Shown here: positions 15,992 through 23,910 of the stretch, in pieces
Layout of the letters: the number at the start of each line of letters is the position of its first letter
Position numbering within the stretch: the first letter of the stretch is position 1
DNA from: Prevotella sp.
Lineage (GTDB): Bacteria; Bacteroidota; Bacteroidia; Bacteroidales; Bacteroidaceae
DNA length: 64,000 nt
Reading direction: 5' to 3'
Assembly (NCBI GenBank): GCA_017554145.1
Contig: JAFZIZ010000004.1
Span: 62,001 to 126,000, forward strand
Notes under the pieces: model-generated
Database searches by the model: none
Told to the model about the DNA's origin: nothing
The model's input: the letters and a program-made list of their open reading frames with translations, nothing else
Made by a program: the position numbers and the translations under genes

Positions 15992-16936
15992 TTATAACGA
16001 GTAGGTGGCATTAATCAGAAGTGACGAGGCGGACACGTGGTATTTGGCATACGCCACGCTGAGCTTGAAGCGCTGGAGCGTGAGACCGGCTCCGAGGGAG
16101 AGGCCGGCACCGTGACTGCCGCTGCCGTCGCCGTCGCTGATCTTCATCTCTTCGCTGCGGCGGAAGTTATATCCGGCTCCGATATAGACGCGCTCGCCGA
16201 TAAAGATATCGGCACCCAAGGCGAGGTGCTGGATGAAATCGGTGTCCCAGCGGTTGAGGCGCGAGAGGGTGGCGGAGAAGCGCAGGGGCGCGGCTGCCAG
16301 CTGTTTGGAGCAGCCCACCTGCAGGTCGAGGGGAATCTTCTCGTAGGTGTCCTGATAGGCCTTCACCTGTCCGCCAAGGTTCTTGGCAACGGCCGACAGC
16401 GACCAGCCGCGCTCCTCGTCGTAGTAGTTCAGACCGAGGTCGGAGGCGATGGCCATCGAGCTATAGCCGGCGATGGACGAGGAGATGACGCGCAGAGAGA
16501 TGCCGCCGCTCCAACGGTCGCCGAGCAGATAGGCAAAAGAGCCTGCGATGGCGATATCCTTGGCGGAGAAAGTGCCGAGCTCAATATTGTCGGCAGTCGT
16601 CTCCTTCATGCTTCCATAGTCCATATACTGGGCACTGACGCCCCAAGTGGCACGCTCGCCCCACGCCTTGATGAACGAGGCGGAAGCGGTCTTGGCCCCC
16701 TCCATGTAAGTCATGAAGTTGAGGTTGATGCTCTTGTCCGACACGTTGCTGATGAGGGCAGGATTATGGAATATCATAGAGGGGTCGTCGTCCCAGATGG
16801 TCACATTGTCACCACCTAATGCCGCTGCGTGGGCACTTACAGGCAAACGCAGAAAGCTATACACCTCCTGACTCTCCTGGGCGTTCACTCGGAGGGCGGA
16901 AAGGATGCAGATAAGGACAAAAACGACTTTTTTCAT
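15992..16936 (-). CDS. porQ: Type IX secretion system protein PorQ
   Basis: 314 residues with signal peptide ([20 protein letters not shown]). The N-terminal [20 protein letters not shown], then [20 protein letters not shown], and repeated beta strands to the final Tyr-Ser-Leu are typical of PorQ, an outer-membrane beta-barrel that in Porphyromonas tethers PorZ and so the attachment complex of type IX secretion. Its presence supports interpreting the shared C-terminal tails of the two LRR proteins as export signals. Own promoter (16959-16966), cmk downstream. Confidence 0.88.
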   Translation of the reverse strand: MKKVVFVLICILSALRVNAQESQEVYSFLRLPVSAHAAALGGDNVTIWDDDPSMIFHNPALISNVSDKSINLNFMTYMEGAKTASASFIKAWGERATWGVSAQYMDYGSMKETTADNIELGTFSAKDIAIAGSFAYLLGDRWSGGISLRVISSSIAGYSSMAIASDLGLNYYDEERGWSLSAVAKNLGGQVKAYQDTYEKIPLDLQVGCSKQLAAAPLRFSATLSRLNRWDTDFIQHLALGADIFIGERVYIGAGYNFRRSEEMKISDGDGSGSHGAGLSLGAGLTLQRFKLSVAYAKYHVSASSLLINATYSL

Positions 16937-16958
16937 CTAATAAATCCTAAATTCGGCG

Positions 16959-16966
16959 CAAAGATA
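16959..16966 (-). promoter_or_regulatory. -7 element of porQ-cmk
   Basis: TATCTTTG on the minus strand, 22 nt before the porQ ATG. Confidence 0.6.
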
Positions 16967-17038
16967 CTGCTTTTTTCGTAACTTTGCGATGAAATCGCGA
17001 AGATACTGTATCTCGGCATAAAAAAGAAACAAATTCTT

Positions 17039-17068
17039 TTGTTCTGCTCTCGATTTTATGTAACTTTG
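17039..17068 (+). promoter_or_regulatory. Promoter of tonB
   Basis: TTG (17039-17041), 19 nt, TAACTTTG (17061-17068); leader about 36 nt. A second TAACTTTG lies at 16979-16986 and may be an extra upstream promoter. Confidence 0.7.
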
Positions 17069-17110
17069 CACAATTAATAACGGACAAATCCTGTATTTAT
17101 TGCCGACGGC

Positions 17111-17830
17111 ATGGAACAAAAGAAGTCACCACAGGCTGATTTGGAACAGCAGCGAACTACCGGATTCCTTCTGGGAGTGATACTGGTGTTGGCCCTGCTG
17201 TTTGTCGCACTGGAATGGAACGACATCCCTTCGTCGGACGATGACGCGACGCTCGATTTGGACGAGCTGGTGCGCGAGGACGAGATGATTCCCATGTCGA
17301 TAGAGGAGCAGCTCGCCAAGTTGGAGCCCGACAAGTCGGAACCTAAGGAGGCGGAGAAGCTGAATATCGTAGACGACAACGTGGAGATTCTGCCACAGGA
17401 CGAGCAGATAGCGGAAGACGAGAGCGAAGGTGAGGACGAGACGTTGCTGAAGGAGTTGCAGGAGGAGGAAGAACCCAAGGCTCTGGCACCGATGGGTATC
17501 AATCCAGAAGACAATCCCTTGCAGTTTCGACTCGTAGAAGACCTCCCTCAGTATCCTGGCGGTGCCACGGAGTTTATGAAGTGGCTCACCAAGAATCTGC
17601 AATATCCGAAGGTGGCACAGACGCGGAAGACGCAAGGCAAGGTCATCGCTCACTTCTATGTGGAGAAAGACGGAAGCATCACGGGACTGAAGATTGCTCA
17701 GTCGCTCTCCAAGGAGTGTGACCAAGAGGCACTGCGCGTGCTGCGAATGATGCCGAAGTGGCAACCGGGTGTGCAGAACGGCAAGCCCTGTCGCACCAAA
17801 GTAAGTATTCCTATCGTCTTTAAGTTATGA
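17111..17830 (+). CDS. Energy transducer TonB
   Basis: 239 residues: a cytoplasmic N-terminus, one transmembrane helix (GFLLGVILVLALLFVALEW, about 18-36), an acidic Glu/Asp-rich periplasmic linker (about 45-125) instead of the more common Pro-rich one, and a C-terminal TonB domain (about 145-239; LPQYPGGATEFMKWLTKNLQ, then GKVIAHFYVEKDGSITGLKI). It couples the proton-motive force, through ExbB/ExbD, to SusC-like outer-membrane transporters. ExbB/ExbD homologues occur 2 kb downstream in another operon. Followed by a heptamer tract and the prenyl synthase. Confidence 0.88.
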   Translation: MEQKKSPQADLEQQRTTGFLLGVILVLALLFVALEWNDIPSSDDDATLDLDELVREDEMIPMSIEEQLAKLEPDKSEPKEAEKLNIVDDNVEILPQDEQIAEDESEGEDETLLKELQEEEEPKALAPMGINPEDNPLQFRLVEDLPQYPGGATEFMKWLTKNLQYPKVAQTRKTQGKVIAHFYVEKDGSITGLKIAQSLSKECDQEALRVLRMMPKWQPGVQNGKPCRTKVSIPIVFKL

Positions 17831-17834
17831 TATA

Positions 17835-17870
17835 GAAGATTAAACATTAAAGATTAAACATTAAAAGATT
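17835..17870. repeat. Heptamer tract between tonB and the prenyl synthase
   Basis: Alternating AGATTAA and ACATTAA units, period 7, filling nearly the whole 40-nt gap. Confidence 0.8.
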
Positions 17871-18848
17871 ATGATACAGACATCCAATGAAATTCTGAAA
17901 TTGGTGAACGATTTCTTAGACCAGCTTCCTTACGAACGGAAGCCCCAGTCCCTATACGACCCTATCCGCTACGTGCTGTCTATCGGTGGCAAGCGCATTC
18001 GCCCCGTGCTGATGCTGATGGCGTATAACCTCTACAAGGACAATCCCGAAAGCATTCTGATGCCGGCGTGTGGACTGGAGACCTATCACAACTACACACT
18101 GTTGCACGACGACCTGATGGACAAGGCTGACCTTCGTCGCGGTCACGAGACGGTGCATAAGCGTTGGGGGGCCAATACCGCCATCCTCTCGGGCGACTCG
18201 ATGCTGGTGCTGGCCTATCAGCGTATTGCTCAGGTTCCGAAGGAGAAACTGGCGGGTGTGCTGGATTGCTTTACGGAGACGGCTCTGGAGATTGGTGAGG
18301 GACAGGAATACGACATGTCTTTCGAGACGCGCAGTGATGTCCGCGAGGAGGAGTATATCGAGATGATTCGTTTGAAGACTTCTGTTCTGTTGGCATGTGC
18401 CACGAAGATTGGTGCCATCCTTGCCGATGCTCCTGAGGAGGATGTGACAACCCTTTATAAATTCGGCGAACAGTTGGGACTCGCCTTCCAGTTGCAGGAC
18501 GACCTCCTCGATGTCTATGGAGATCCGAAAGTCTTCGGTAAGGCTGTCGGCGGAGATATCGCTTCGAACAAGAAAACCTATATGCTCATCAATGCTTACA
18601 ACCGGGCTAATGAGAAACAGCGTAAAGAACTGACCAAGTGGATAGAGGCGCCGACGTTCAATCGCGAAGTGAAGGTGGCTGCTGTCACTCGTCTCTACGA
18701 TGAGATTGGCATCCGTCAACTTTGTGAGGAGAAAATCAACTACTATTTCCAGCAGGCTGCCCAGTGTTTGGCAAAAGTCAACGTGCCTGAAGAGCGCAAG
18801 CAGGCCCTCCGCGAGTATATGGACGAACTGCTGCATCGAAATAAATAA
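17871..18848 (+). CDS. Trans-isoprenyl diphosphate synthase
   Basis: 325 residues. GGKRIRPVL (39-47), first Asp-rich motif LLHDDLMDKADLRRG (DDxxD at 80-84) and second motif QLQDDLLDVYGD (about 207-218) are all intact. The enzyme condenses IPP units onto allylic diphosphates; chain length cannot be fixed, but Tyr75 five residues before the first motif argues for short to medium products, while the overall length fits polyprenyl synthases for menaquinone tails. Overlaps the tatD start by 1 nt (TAATG). Confidence 0.93.
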   Translation: MIQTSNEILKLVNDFLDQLPYERKPQSLYDPIRYVLSIGGKRIRPVLMLMAYNLYKDNPESILMPACGLETYHNYTLLHDDLMDKADLRRGHETVHKRWGANTAILSGDSMLVLAYQRIAQVPKEKLAGVLDCFTETALEIGEGQEYDMSFETRSDVREEEYIEMIRLKTSVLLACATKIGAILADAPEEDVTTLYKFGEQLGLAFQLQDDLLDVYGDPKVFGKAVGGDIASNKKTYMLINAYNRANEKQRKELTKWIEAPTFNREVKVAAVTRLYDEIGIRQLCEEKINYYFQQAAQCLAKVNVPEERKQALREYMDELLHRNK

Positions 18849-19672
18849 TGCTAATGGCCAATAGCCAAATGCCAATAGCCAAATACATCGACACCCATTG
18901 CCATCTTGACGGCGAGGAATTCCGCGACGACCTTGATGCCGTTGTGCAGCGGGCCCGTGAGGCTGGCTGTACGAAAGTCTTTGTGCCGGCCATCGACCTC
19001 AAGTCGTGCCAGACGGTGATGGATGTCTGCCGCCGTTATCCCGACTTTGCTTATCCCATGCTCGGTCTTCATCCTGAAGAGGTCAAGGCTGATTGGCGCG
19101 AGCAACTTATGCAGATTAAATCTATCCTCCACTCACCTCTCACCCCTCACCCCTCACCCCTTGCCATCGGCGAAGTCGGTCTCGACTATTATTGGAGTCG
19201 TGAGTTTGAACAAGAGCAGTTGGAGGCTTTCGAGGAACAGGTACGCTGGTCGGTAGAGATGCGTCTGCCGTTGATGATACACTGCAGGAAGGCACAGAAC
19301 GAGATGGTGGCGATATTGAAGAAATATGCAAGCGAACAGTCTGGCGGTGTGTTCCATTGTTTTACAGGCAACGAAATCGAGGCACGCCAACTGTTGGAGT
19401 TCGATAACTTCGTATTGGGTATCGGGGGCGTATCGACCTTCAAGAAGAGTCATCTGCCGGAAGTGTTGCCAGCCTGTGTCCCGTTAGACCGTATCGTGTT
19501 GGAGACCGATGCCCCTTATATGGCTCCTGTCCCGATGAGAGGACAGCGCAACGAACCCGCCTTCATCCGCCATATCATCACCCGTCTCGCTGAGGCGTAT
19601 GGAGTCAGTGAAGAAGAGATATGCCGTCAAACGAATGAAAATGTGAAAAAAGTTTTCGGGATTCAGATTTAA
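18848..19672 (+). CDS. TatD family metal-dependent hydrolase
   Basis: 274 residues, TIM-barrel hydrolase. Metal ligands are seen in DTHCHLDG, GEVGLDYY, MIHCRKA, VFHCFTG and ETDAPYMAP. TatD proteins act as DNases or deoxyribonucleotide-processing hydrolases; the exact substrate is unclear. The first 12 residues (MLMANSQMPIAK) come from a heptamer repeat that overlaps the start, and a second tract encodes HSPLTPHPSPLA (about 96-107), just before the GEVGLD strand. The true start could be any of the Met at 18848, 18854 or 18869. Confidence 0.93.
   Translation: MLMANSQMPIAKYIDTHCHLDGEEFRDDLDAVVQRAREAGCTKVFVPAIDLKSCQTVMDVCRRYPDFAYPMLGLHPEEVKADWREQLMQIKSILHSPLTPHPSPLAIGEVGLDYYWSREFEQEQLEAFEEQVRWSVEMRLPLMIHCRKAQNEMVAILKKYASEQSGGVFHCFTGNEIEARQLLEFDNFVLGIGGVSTFKKSHLPEVLPACVPLDRIVLETDAPYMAPVPMRGQRNEPAFIRHIITRLAEAYGVSEEEICRQTNENVKKVFGIQI
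18850..18886. repeat. Heptamer tract at tatD start
   Basis: Units GCCAATA, GCCAAAT, GCCAATA, GCCAAAT; they form the tatD N-terminus immediately after the upstream stop. Confidence 0.85.
19131..19162. repeat. Heptamer tract inside tatD
   Basis: CTCACCT then three CTCACCC units, period 7, in-frame, encoding a Pro/His/Ser-rich insertion. Confidence 0.85.
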
Positions 19673-19676
19673 TTCG

Positions 19677-19684
19677 TATCTTTG
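19677..19684 (+). promoter_or_regulatory. -7 element of tRNA-Ser
   Basis: TATCTTTG immediately after the tatD stop, 17 nt before the mature 5' end of the tRNA. Confidence 0.65.
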
Positions 19685-19701
19685 CAGTCGGTTTTTGAGA
19701 A

Positions 19702-19789
19702 GGAGAGGTGCTCGAGTGGTTGAAGAGGCACGCCTGGAAAGCGTGTAACCGGCAAAACTGGTTCGCAGGTTCGAATCCTGTTCTCTCCG
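19702..19789 (+). tRNA. tRNA-Ser (anticodon GGA)
   Basis: Acceptor GGAGAGG pairs with TCTCTCC (one G-T), D arm around CTCGAGTGGTTGAAGAGG, anticodon stem-loop with GGA in CGCCTGGAAAGCG, a long variable arm (TAACCGGCAAAACTGGTT) typical of class II serine tRNA, and T arm CAGGTTCGAATCCTG. CCA is not fully encoded (GCAGG follows). The tRNA 3' end is duplicated just downstream. Confidence 0.95.
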
Positions 19790-19852
19790 CAGGATAAAGG
19801 ACAGGTTCAAAGCTCCGAGGCAGAATGCCGAGGTCATCCTGTTCTCTCCGCA
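19775..19852 (+). repeat. Direct repeat of the tRNA-Ser 3' end
   Basis: The 17-bp word from 19775 to 19791 recurs exactly at 19836-19852, 61 bp on. The 44 bp between include a T-arm-like CAGGTTCAAA and a small GGCA-GAA-TGCC hairpin. The copy is followed by a T-rich stretch. Confidence 0.85.
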
Positions 19853-19878
19853 ACTTTTTTCTTCTAAAGTATGTACGT

Positions 19879-20694
19879 ATGAAAAAACTAATTGCATTTC
19901 TGGCAATTATCGGCTTGTTTGCATGCGTGCAGCCGATGGTGGCACAGACAAAACAGCCAAAAGACTCAACGGAATTAGTGGGTAGTGATACGCTTGTGGC
20001 AGATTCTGCCATGGCATTGATTGATGCTGACCTGAGTGAGATGGATCCGAATGCCGAAGGCGGTCTGCATAAGATTCTCAAGTCGAAGTTCATTGAAGGC
20101 ACTGCCGGCTTCATGTCGCTGGTAGCCCTTGCATTGGTGATTGGTCTAGCCTTCTGTATTGAGCGTCTCATTTACCTGACGCTATCAGAGATTAACGCCA
20201 AGAAACTGATGGAGGACATTGATGGCAAGTTGGAACAAAACGATGTGGAGGGAGCGAAGGAACTCTGTCGGAATACTCGTGGTCCTGTGGCAAGTATCTG
20301 TTATCAGGGACTATTGCATATCAAAGAGCCTATAGAACAGATTGACCGCCAGTTGACAAACTACGGAACGGTACAGATTTCCAATATGGAGAAAGGCTGT
20401 TCGTGGATTCGTTTGTTCATTGCCGTTGCACCGTCGTTGGGATTCTTAGGAACGGTAATCGGTATGGTGATGGCTTTCGATCGTATCCAGACGGCAGGAG
20501 ATATCAGTCCTACGATTGTGGCTTCTGGTATGAAGGTGGCTTTGATTACGACCATCTTCGGTATTATTGTTGCGTTGATACTGCAACTCTTCTATAACTA
20601 TATTCTCTCTAAGATTGAGCACTTGACCTCCCAGATGGAAGAGAGTGCCATCACGCTGATTGACTCAGTTACAAAGTATAAGAATAGGAGTTAA
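19879..20694 (+). CDS. MotA/TolQ/ExbB proton channel protein
   Basis: 271 residues from ATG 19879 (MKKLIAFLAIIGLFACVQPM); a longer frame exists but starts within the tRNA tail. N-terminal signal-like helix, an extra-cytoplasmic stretch, then three membrane helices: GFMSLVALALVIGLAFCIERL and the pair around APSLGFLGTVIGMVMAF and VALITTIFGIIVALILQLF. The conserved GTVIGM is the ExbB/TolQ hallmark. With ExbD it forms the ion-powered motor energising TonB or gliding-type machinery. First of a four-gene cluster. Confidence 0.92.
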   Translation: MKKLIAFLAIIGLFACVQPMVAQTKQPKDSTELVGSDTLVADSAMALIDADLSEMDPNAEGGLHKILKSKFIEGTAGFMSLVALALVIGLAFCIERLIYLTLSEINAKKLMEDIDGKLEQNDVEGAKELCRNTRGPVASICYQGLLHIKEPIEQIDRQLTNYGTVQISNMEKGCSWIRLFIAVAPSLGFLGTVIGMVMAFDRIQTAGDISPTIVASGMKVALITTIFGIIVALILQLFYNYILSKIEHLTSQMEESAITLIDSVTKYKNRS

Positions 20695-20699
20695 GAAGT

Positions 20700-21077
20700 A
20701 TGGCAAATATCGGAGATTACTTATTGGCAGAGGTGATGTTGTGGCTGATGTATGCTGCTTTGTTGGCAGCCATTGTTGCTGCCATTGTATCTGCTGTCCG
20801 TTCTTTCCGTCAGCGCTCAGAGAGTATCGCCATGAGCAATAGGGTACCTCGCCAATGGATTGCATGGGGAATCGTGGGCTTCACCGTTCTTCTACTTGTC
20901 ATTACTTGTCTGTTGGGCTCTTCACAGCCTTTGATTATCAATGGTATCAGTTATACGGATCGTTTTTGGTTAAAGACCACTGACGGACTGATAGCCTCGT
21001 CGCTTATCCTTATTGTGATTGCCGCCTGCTTTGTAGTGTATGGTATCTCAGGGATGAATAGAAAGATAAAACGCTAA
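20700..21077 (+). CDS. Small membrane protein of the ExbB/ExbD operon
   Basis: 125 residues with three hydrophobic segments (about 7-30, 50-70, 92-115) and a basic C-terminus. I do not recognise a named family. It sits 5 nt after exbB and before two exbD genes, so an accessory role in the proton-channel complex is likely. Its stop codon is embedded in a heptamer repeat tract. Confidence 0.75.
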   Translation: MANIGDYLLAEVMLWLMYAALLAAIVAAIVSAVRSFRQRSESIAMSNRVPRQWIAWGIVGFTVLLLVITCLLGSSQPLIINGISYTDRFWLKTTDGLIASSLILIVIAACFVVYGISGMNRKIKR

Positions 21078-21104
21078 TAGCCAATCGCTAACTGCTAAAA
21101 GCAA
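21075..21104. repeat. Heptamer tract at the stop codon before exbD
   Basis: TAATAGC, CAATCGC, TAACTGC, TAAAAGC: period 7 with fixed AA and GC positions; the first three bases are the stop codon of the upstream gene. Confidence 0.75.
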
Positions 21105-21110
21105 TAATAT

Positions 21111-21638
21111 ATGTTCTTCCGTCGTAAACATCGGGACGTACCCGAACTCAACACCACTTCGACTGCCGACATCTCTTTTATGTTGTTGGTGTTCTTCTTG
21201 GTGACCTCGTCGATGGATACGGACAAAGGCTTGTCGAGACAATTACCACCCTTGGATGATGCGCCCCAGAAGGAGGTGGATATCAGTCGCGACAATGTGA
21301 TGCAGATACGATTGGACAGCAAGGATTCGTTGTGGGTAGATGACAAATCTGTTGCCTTTGAGACTTTACAGCAACAAGTAGAGTCGTTTGTGGCAAGCAG
21401 ACAAACGGAAAGATATGTGGTGGGCGTACAGACAGACCGTGCTACCAGTTATGAGGCTTATTTCGAGATGCAGAATACGATCGTTGCCGCTTTCCATGCT
21501 TTGCGTGAGAAGATGGCACGACAGCGTTATGGACATAGTTTTTCCCAGTGTACGGAAGAGGAACGTTTTGTGATTGTTCAACGATATCCCTTGCGAATCA
21601 GTGAGGCACAACCCACACAGGAAGGAGGTCGCCCATGA
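21111..21638 (+). CDS. Biopolymer transport protein ExbD (first copy)
   Basis: 175 residues: basic N-terminus (MFFRRKHRDVPELNTTST), one membrane helix with the essential Asp (ADISFMLLVFFLVTSSM) and a periplasmic domain. It is the partner of the ExbB-type protein upstream. The stop overlaps the next gene by ATGA. The C-terminus ends in a Gln/Glu/Gly-rich tail. Confidence 0.9.
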   Translation: MFFRRKHRDVPELNTTSTADISFMLLVFFLVTSSMDTDKGLSRQLPPLDDAPQKEVDISRDNVMQIRLDSKDSLWVDDKSVAFETLQQQVESFVASRQTERYVVGVQTDRATSYEAYFEMQNTIVAAFHALREKMARQRYGHSFSQCTEEERFVIVQRYPLRISEAQPTQEGGRP

Positions 21639-22117
21639 GTCGTTTCCGTCGTCGTAAACATGAGGTACCAGGATTGAATCTCGCTTCTATGCCAGACTTG
21701 ATCTTTACCGTTCTGTTCTTCTTTATGATAGTGACCCACATGCGTCAGACAGAAATGAAAGTGCGCTATGTGGTGCCGCAGGGAACAGAGTTGGAGAAGA
21801 CGGGACATAAAGGTAGTGTGGTTTACCTGTATATCGGTCATCCTGTGGATGAAGAAGGAAATGAAACAAGTGACGAGACTCGTATTCAGATTAACAACCG
21901 TTATGTGTCTGTTCATGAGATACCAGGTGCCATTGCCCAGGCACGCGAAGAGATGTCGAGTGAGGACAGGATGCGCATGACGGTGAGTATTCATGCCGAC
22001 CGTAATACCGATATGGGTGTGATTAATGACGTGAAACAGGCACTGCGACAGGCTGGAGCCCTGTATATCAATTACTCAGCAACCAACAAAGAGAAGGATA
22101 AAAATTCAAAACAATAA
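21635..22117 (+). CDS. Biopolymer transport protein ExbD (second copy)
   Basis: 160 residues: basic start MSRFRRRKHEVPGLNLASMP, single helix with Asp (DLIFTVLFFFMIVTHM) and a periplasmic ExbD domain ending in NEVK-like DVKQALRQAGALYINYSA. Two different ExbD copies after one ExbB is a layout I associate with Bacteroidota. Coupled to the first copy by a 4-nt overlap. Confidence 0.9.
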   Translation: MSRFRRRKHEVPGLNLASMPDLIFTVLFFFMIVTHMRQTEMKVRYVVPQGTELEKTGHKGSVVYLYIGHPVDEEGNETSDETRIQINNRYVSVHEIPGAIAQAREEMSSEDRMRMTVSIHADRNTDMGVINDVKQALRQAGALYINYSATNKEKDKNSKQ

Positions 22118-22121
22118 TATT

Positions 22122-22604
22122 ATGGCAATACCAAAACTAGATCGGTTAGACAAGCAAATTCTTCGCATGATAGCAGAAGATGCGCGTGTTCCATTCCTGG
22201 AAGTAGCCCGTGCCTGCAATGTCAGTGGAGCGGCTATCCATCAACGTATACAGAAACTGACAGCCCTTGGTGTATTGAAGGGTTCCCAGTTTGTGATTGA
22301 CCCAGAGAAGATTGGCTATGAGACTTGTGCGTATATCGGACTGAACCTGAAGAACCCTGAGGACTTCGACAAGGTACTGGAAGAGTTGAAGAAGATTCCA
22401 GAGGTGACAGAATGCCATTATACGACGGGTAACTTTGATATGTTCATCAAACTCTATGCCCAGAACAACCATCATCTGTTGACTATCATTCACGATAAAC
22501 TGCAACCGTTGGGATTGGCAAGCAGTCAGACGCTGATATCCTTCCACTCGGCTTTCAATCGTCAGTTGCCGATTGTGGATGCCCCAGTGTTGGAAGAAGA
22601 ATAG
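22122..22604 (+). CDS. Lrp/AsnC family transcriptional regulator
   Basis: 160 residues: N-terminal winged HTH (LDKQILRMIAEDARVPFLEV then ARACNVSGAAIHQRIQKL) and C-terminal RAM ligand-binding domain (about 70-145; TECHYTTGNFDMFIKLYA). Regulators of this type sense amino acids. It follows exbD by 4 nt and converges with folA (4-nt gap), so it is probably the last gene of the ExbB operon. Confidence 0.93.
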   Translation: MAIPKLDRLDKQILRMIAEDARVPFLEVARACNVSGAAIHQRIQKLTALGVLKGSQFVIDPEKIGYETCAYIGLNLKNPEDFDKVLEELKKIPEVTECHYTTGNFDMFIKLYAQNNHHLLTIIHDKLQPLGLASSQTLISFHSAFNRQLPIVDAPVLEEE

Positions 22605-22608
22605 TCGT

Positions 22609-23100
22609 TTAACGGATATAATCTACAAAGGCGTATTCGAAGGCATGTTTCTCATCCTTCGGATGCGCTTCTTTCGTTTCTATCTGCCAGTCGCTGTAGT
22701 CGGGGAAGAAAGCATCGGCTTCCTTGGGGGTATCGTCAATCTCCGTCAGACAGAGTCTATTGGCCAAGGCAATCGCCTGTTCATAGACACGTGCACCACC
22801 GATGATATATACCTGTTCGTCATCCTTGCAGCTCTTTAATGCTTTCTCTAAAGAAGGGAATACCTCACAGCCAGGGAAGTCTTTGGCAGTACGACTTAAT
22901 ACCACATTACGGCGATTGGGCAGTGCACCCTTCGGCAAACTCAGGTAGGTGTTACGTCCCATGATGATGGTATGTCCAGTGGTAAGTGCCTTGAAACGCT
23001 TCAAATCATTAGGCAACCAATACAGTAGTTTGTTCTTATATCCGATAGCACGGTTGTTGGCTACGGCGGCGATAATATTGATGATGGGCATAATGGGCAA
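22609..23100 (-). CDS. folA: Dihydrofolate reductase
   Basis: 163 residues. NIIAAVANNRAIGYKNKLLY, WLPNDLKRFKALTTGHTIIM, and GRNTYLSLP match DHFR, which regenerates tetrahydrofolate using NADPH. The first residues MPIMPIINII are encoded by a 9-bp repeat tract, so the shorter Met at position 4 could also be used. It lies 15 nt downstream of thyA, the usual functional pairing because ThyA produces dihydrofolate. Confidence 0.95.
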   Translation of the reverse strand: MPIMPIINIIAAVANNRAIGYKNKLLYWLPNDLKRFKALTTGHTIIMGRNTYLSLPKGALPNRRNVVLSRTAKDFPGCEVFPSLEKALKSCKDDEQVYIIGGARVYEQAIALANRLCLTEIDDTPKEADAFFPDYSDWQIETKEAHPKDEKHAFEYAFVDYIR

Positions 23101-23120
23101 GATGGGTTTAATGGGTTATA
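23084..23120. repeat. Nonamer tract between thyA and folA
   Basis: ATGGGCATA, ATGGGCAAG, ATGGGTTTA, ATGGGTTAT on the plus strand, period 9. On the minus strand it contains the thyA stop and the folA start. Confidence 0.8.
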
Positions 23121-23910
23121 CCGAGACTTCAGCCTTAATATGAGGATGAGGGTCATAACCTTCGAGTTCGAAGTCCTCATATTGGAAGTCGAAGATGCTC
23201 TTTACATCAGGATTGATCTTCATCGTAGGCAGTGGACGAGGCTCACGCGTGAGTTGTAACTTCGCCTGCTCGATATGATTCAGATAGAGGTGTGTATCAC
23301 CCGTAGTATGGATGAAGTCGCCAGCCTTATAGCCTGTTACCTGTGCCATCATCTGCAGAAGGAGGGCATACGAGGCGATATTGAACGGAACACCGAGGAA
23401 AGTGTCTGCACTGCGCTGATAGAGTTGGAGCGACAAGCGTCCGTCGGCGACATAGAACTGGAAGATCGTATGACAAGGGGGCAATGCCATCTTGTTGACC
23501 TCCGCCACATTCCATGCCGATACAATCATACGACGGGAGTCAGGATTGCTCTTCAACTGGTCGACCACATACTGAATCTGGTCGATAGTACCACCGTTAT
23601 AGTCAGGCCATGAGCGCCATTGGTGTCCATAGACGGGTCCTAAGTCACCGTTCTCATCTGCCCATTCGTCCCAGATACTCACCTTATGGTCCTTGAGATA
23701 CTGGATGTTCGTATCACCACGGAGGAACCAAAGCAGTTCGTAGATGATGGACTTCAAGTGTAGTTTCTTGGTGGTCAGCAAGGGGAAACCGTCATCAAGG
23801 TTATAACGGCTCTGTGTTCCGAAGATGCTGATAGTACCAGTTCCTGTGCGGTCGCCCTTTTGCGTACCTTCTGTCAGGATGCGATTAAGTATGTCTAAAT
23901 ATTGTTTCAT
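23116..23910 (-). CDS. thyA: Thymidylate synthase
   Basis: 264 residues, the classic ThyA length. Catalytic Cys in [32 protein letters not shown] before it, and the dUMP-binding [20 protein letters not shown] and HLYLNHIEQ motifs are intact. Converts dUMP to dTMP with methylene-tetrahydrofolate. Starts with a 4-nt overlap (ATGA) on rsmF and is followed by folA. Confidence 0.97.
   Translation of the reverse strand: MKQYLDILNRILTEGTQKGDRTGTGTISIFGTQSRYNLDDGFPLLTTKKLHLKSIIYELLWFLRGDTNIQYLKDHKVSIWDEWADENGDLGPVYGHQWRSWPDYNGGTIDQIQYVVDQLKSNPDSRRMIVSAWNVAEVNKMALPPCHTIFQFYVADGRLSLQLYQRSADTFLGVPFNIASYALLLQMMAQVTGYKAGDFIHTTGDTHLYLNHIEQAKLQLTREPRPLPTMKINPDVKSIFDFQYEDFELEGYDPHPHIKAEVSV

Noticed and set aside
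16037-16819. 260-residue ORF antisense to porQ
   Set aside because: It is a GC-rich shadow frame; porQ on the other strand has clear family motifs, signal peptide and promoter.
16979-17011. A 10-codon ORF after a TAACTTTG element upstream of tonB
   Set aside because: The ATG lies 2 nt from the -7 element, before the expected transcription start, so it could not be translated from that promoter.
17952-18875. 307-residue ORF antisense to the prenyl synthase
   Set aside because: Shadow frame; no recognisable motif, while the plus strand has both Asp-rich motifs.
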